Positions 61,375 through 64,000 of a stretch of 64,000 nt of DNA are shown in pieces. Source of the DNA: Prevotella sp. (GTDB lineage Bacteria; Bacteroidota; Bacteroidia; Bacteroidales; Bacteroidaceae). The stretch spans positions 1 through 64,000 of the forward strand of contig JAFPWS010000023.1 of NCBI GenBank assembly GCA_017412705.1. The letters run 5' to 3'. The position numbers and the translations under genes were made by a program. Under the pieces are notes generated by a model. The model did no database searches. It was not told the DNA's origin and worked only from the letters and a program-made list of their open reading frames with translations. Numbering within the stretch: the stretch's first letter is position 1; every line of letters begins with the position of its first letter.

Positions 61375-62358
61375 ATGAAATTAATTCAATGGGGCTTCAT
61401 CGGATGTGGTGAGGTGGTAGAGAAGAAAAGCGGACCGGCTTTCTCGGAGATAGAAGGCTCGAAGGTTGTTGCGGTGATGAGCCGCGACGAGCGTAAGGCT
61501 CGCAGCTATGCCGAGCGCCACAAGATTTCCCGATGGTATACTGACGCCCAGGAACTGATAGACGATGCGGAGGTCAATGCCGTGTATATTGCCACGCCAC
61601 CGTCGAGCCATGCCACCTATGCCATTATGGCCATGAAGGCAGGCAAACCTGTTTATGTGGAGAAGCCGCTGGCCTCGAGCTATGAGGACTGTGCCCGCAT
61701 CAACCGCGTATCGGAGCAGACGGGGATGCCCTGTTTCGTAGCCTACTACCGCAGACGTCTGCCTTATTTCGAGAAGGTCAGGGAGATAGTGGAGCGTGGC
61801 GTTATTGGCAAGGTTGTCAATGTGCAGGTACGTTTTGCCGTACCTCCTCGTGACGTGGACTATGCACCTAATGGAGAGCTGCCCTGGCGTGTCCAGCCCG
61901 ACATTGCCGGCGGCGGCTATTTTTACGATATGGCTCCCCACCAGCTGGACTACTTGCAGCAGTTGTTCGGCGTCATTGTAGAGGCCCGGGGCATCTGCGT
62001 CAATCGTGGCGGACTCTATAAGGCCGAGGACACGGTAAGTGCCTGCTTTGAGTTTGAGAACGGCCTGGCAGGCTCCGGGTCGTGGTGCTTTGTGGCCCAT
62101 GAGTCGGCACGTGAAGACCGCATAGACCTGATAGGGGACCGCGGCTCGGTGTCGTTCTCCGTTTTTGACTACCAGCCCATCCGCCTGCATACCAGTCGTG
62201 GTGAGGAGAGCTTTGCCGTGCCTAACCCGCCTTATGTGCAGGCTCCGCTTATCAAGAACGTGATAGAACATCTGCAGGGTATCAGCCTGTGCGACAGCAC
62301 GGGCGAGTCGGCTACTCCTGTCAACTGGGTGCTGGACCGTATCTTAGGTAAATTCTGA
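61375..62358 (+). CDS. Gfo/Idh/MocA-family oxidoreductase
   Basis: The 327-residue protein has an N-terminal Rossmann domain (GFIGCGEVVEKKSGPAF about residues 7-23, then VVAVMSRDERKARSYAE and YIATPPSSHATYAIMAMKAG), the EKPLASS motif with the catalytic Lys (about residue 97) and a C-terminal GFO_IDH_MocA_C part (GGGYFYDMAPHQLDYL). It probably oxidises or reduces a sugar or polyol, NAD(P)-dependent. Substrate unknown. The ATG at 61375 is chosen because the -7 box ends at 61366; a start further up would be in the promoter. A DUF4421 gene follows 4 bp after its stop. Confidence 0.88.
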   Translation: MKLIQWGFIGCGEVVEKKSGPAFSEIEGSKVVAVMSRDERKARSYAERHKISRWYTDAQELIDDAEVNAVYIATPPSSHATYAIMAMKAGKPVYVEKPLASSYEDCARINRVSEQTGMPCFVAYYRRRLPYFEKVREIVERGVIGKVVNVQVRFAVPPRDVDYAPNGELPWRVQPDIAGGGYFYDMAPHQLDYLQQLFGVIVEARGICVNRGGLYKAEDTVSACFEFENGLAGSGSWCFVAHESAREDRIDLIGDRGSVSFSVFDYQPIRLHTSRGEESFAVPNPPYVQAPLIKNVIEHLQGISLCDSTGESATPVNWVLDRILGKF

Positions 62359-62362
62359 GCTG

Positions 62363-63466
62363 ATGCGTAGGTTGTTGACGATACTGATGCTGACGATGAC
62401 GATGTCCCTCACCTCATGGGCCGCAGACACGCAAAGTGACTCGCTGGCGGCTCAGCAGCCTAAGAAGGAAGGCTGGCTGAAACGCCTGATAGACAGCTTC
62501 AGCGATCAGGACACCACCTATGTGGAGCCGCAGCACTACAACTGGGCCCTGATGCTGCAGTCTGTCACTACCTATGACTATTACCGCTTGAGCACGACGG
62601 GTCCCGACGGGCAGTCTATCTCGTTCTCGCCCCAGCTGGATGTCCGCATGGGGCCGTACTTCGGATGGCGCTGGATATTCCTGGGATACACCATCGACCT
62701 GCGCAACATCAACATCTTCAACAAGTCGCCCAAGTTCGAGCTGGATGCCAGCATCTATAGTGCCCGCTTCGGCGCCGACATCTTTTACCGCCGTACGGTA
62801 AACGACTACAAGATACGCAGCGTGAACATGGGCAAGGGCGTCAACACGAAGCCCCTGGAGGGTGTCTCCTTCGACGGGCTGAAGGTCAGTATTACGGGTG
62901 TGAACCTGTACTACATCTTCAACTACAAGCATTTCTCCTACCCGGCAGCCTTTGCCCAGAGTTCGTGCCAGAAGGTCAGCTGCGGCTCGTGGATGGCAGG
63001 GCTGGGCTACCTGACCAACAGCATCGAGTTCGACTACGAGCGTCTGGCGGCTTTGGCCAAGGAGCGGCTGGGCCGTCAGGTGCAGCTGGACAGCGGTTTC
63101 AACTTCAACAGCATCAAGTATCGCGACATCAGCGCCTCGGTGGGCTACGCCTACAACTGGGTGTTTGCCCGCAACTGGCTGTTCAGTTCCAGTCTGTCGA
63201 TGGCCTTGGGCTATAAGAAGTCGTATAGTGAGAGCGAGAACGACAACGCCCGGGGCTTCAACCTGAACAACTTCAATATTGACGGCATAGGACGTTTCGG
63301 CCTGGTGTGGAACAATACCAAGTGGTATGCGGGGGCTTCGGCCATTGTCCGTGCCTACAACTACCGAAAGTCGCGCTTTGCCACCAACAACATCTTTGGC
63401 GACCTGAATATCTATGTCGGATTAAACTTTGGGCCCCGTGGTCCGTATAAGAAGAAAAAGAGATGA
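62363..63466 (+). CDS. DUF4421-family exported protein
   Basis: The 367-residue protein has a signal peptide (about 1-20, LTSWAAD), then a region with many aromatic beta strands (FGWRWIFLGYTIDLRN, VSITGVNLYYIFNYKHF, YSAFSCQ-like turns) and the C-terminal NIYVGLNFGPRG. It fits DUF4421, thought to be an outer-membrane barrel-like family of Bacteroidetes. Its function is unknown. It is coupled by ATGA to the next gene and transcribed with the oxidoreductase. Confidence 0.82.
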   Translation: MRRLLTILMLTMTMSLTSWAADTQSDSLAAQQPKKEGWLKRLIDSFSDQDTTYVEPQHYNWALMLQSVTTYDYYRLSTTGPDGQSISFSPQLDVRMGPYFGWRWIFLGYTIDLRNINIFNKSPKFELDASIYSARFGADIFYRRTVNDYKIRSVNMGKGVNTKPLEGVSFDGLKVSITGVNLYYIFNYKHFSYPAAFAQSSCQKVSCGSWMAGLGYLTNSIEFDYERLAALAKERLGRQVQLDSGFNFNSIKYRDISASVGYAYNWVFARNWLFSSSLSMALGYKKSYSESENDNARGFNLNNFNIDGIGRFGLVWNNTKWYAGASAIVRAYNYRKSRFATNNIFGDLNIYVGLNFGPRGPYKKKKR

Positions 63467-64000
63467 AGGAAGGCTTACTATATATGATAGTAATAGGTAT
63501 GCTGGGCTGCGTGCAGACGCTATCGGCCCAGACTGCCGTGACCTATAAGCGCGAGGACAGCCTGACGGTTTGCAGGCTGTTGCAGCAGAGTAGCAGAAAG
63601 GTTGACGTGCTGTCGCTGGCCCGCCAGTTCATAGAAGTGCCCTATGTGGCTCATACGCTGGAGGTTAACGACGAGGAACAGCTGGTGGTGAATACCCGTC
63701 AGCTGGACTGCACCACGTTCGTTGAGACCGTGACAGCCCTGAAGCTTTGCCTGCAGCAGGGCAAGCGCAGCTGGACCGACTACGTGGAGACCCTCCGTCT
63801 GTTGCGCTATCGGGGTGGCAGGCTGGACGGCTATCCCTCACGCCTGCACTACTTCTCCGACTGGATAGCCGACAAGGCCCGGATGCGGCTCGTCAGCGAG
63901 GTGCAGGAGCCTAACCCGCCCTTCTCGGCTGTGCAGCAGATAGCCGTCAGCTATATGAGTGAGCATCCGAAGGCTTACAAGGCCCTGAAGAACCACCCTG
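63463..64000 (+). CDS. DUF1460-family amidase-like protein, 5' part
   Basis: The frame starts at ATG 63463 (overlapping the previous stop) and runs 179 codons to the window edge. A signal peptide (about 1-22, VQTLSAQ) is followed by ARQFIEVPYVAHTL and LDCTTFVETVTALKLC, the Cys-containing motif of DUF1460 (N-acetylmuramoyl-L-alanine-amidase-like, papain-type). It probably cuts peptidoglycan in the periplasm. The C-terminus with the His of the active site is outside the window. Confidence 0.85.
   Translation, partial: MKEGLLYMIVIGMLGCVQTLSAQTAVTYKREDSLTVCRLLQQSSRKVDVLSLARQFIEVPYVAHTLEVNDEEQLVVNTRQLDCTTFVETVTALKLCLQQGKRSWTDYVETLRLLRYRGGRLDGYPSRLHYFSDWIADKARMRLVSEVQEPNPPFSAVQQIAVSYMSEHPKAYKALKNHP

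Overview
The window looks like a chromosomal segment of a Bacteroidales bacterium, most likely of the Prevotella/Bacteroides group. The evidence is: about twenty promoters with the Bacteroidetes sigma-ABfr -7 box TAnnTTTG instead of a sigma-70 -10; an ATP synthase operon in the Bacteroidetes order (atpD-atpC-orf-atpB-E-F-H-A-G) with a signal-peptide-bearing subunit a; many SusC-like or OMP_b-brl_3 barrels; and GLPGLI, DUF2723/GT117, DUF3098, DUF4421 and DUF1460 families. No rRNA, tRNA or CRISPR array was seen.

Layout. 1-1032 is gene-poor and repeat-rich. 1-18.9 kb is then housekeeping: a C69 dipeptidase, cysK and metY (sulfur amino acids) divergent from an Lrp/AsnC regulator, an NhaD antiporter, pfkA, the F-type ATP synthase operon, proS, an OmpA-like lipoprotein and mtgA.

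18.9-54.8 kb is an envelope-signalling region. It opens with a BlaI repressor and an M56 peptidase fused to a TonB C-terminal domain, followed by TPR, outer-membrane barrel, TlpA, TPR and GLPGLI genes. Next come a GNAT gene and an SDR fragment, then a single polypeptide joining an ECF sigma factor, one membrane helix and an outer-membrane barrel, followed by a lipoprotein gene with a near-identical promoter. After that: an AAA+/DUF234 ATPase; a LuxR-type regulator beside a SusC-like barrel with two dyad operators between them; small secreted proteins; a wHTH regulator; a broken sigma gene next to an AbiEii-type toxin-antitoxin pair; a TonB-domain protein with a TPR-HTH sensor; a membrane-anchored wHTH regulator; a sigma/membrane-protein/thioredoxin-like operon; a GT117 glycosyltransferase; and a sigma/anti-sigma/secreted protein/barrel operon.

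54.8-64 kb returns to housekeeping and surface functions: aspS, a basic-tailed winged-helix protein, a conserved small protein, a cell-surface sugar cluster (GT4 transferase, hexapeptide acetyltransferase) with hisB and a membrane protein, then a Gfo/Idh/MocA oxidoreductase, a DUF4421 protein and the start of a DUF1460 amidase-like gene that runs off the end.

The most interesting material is regulatory. The sigma-barrel fusion sits with two matched promoters, a possible one-protein trans-envelope switch. Several short repeat families recur in promoter regions: a 22-bp triplet array at two sites 54 kb apart, a 21-bp array of covarying palindromes, a 20-bp element at the same distance from two -7 boxes, and a promoter cassette present three times.
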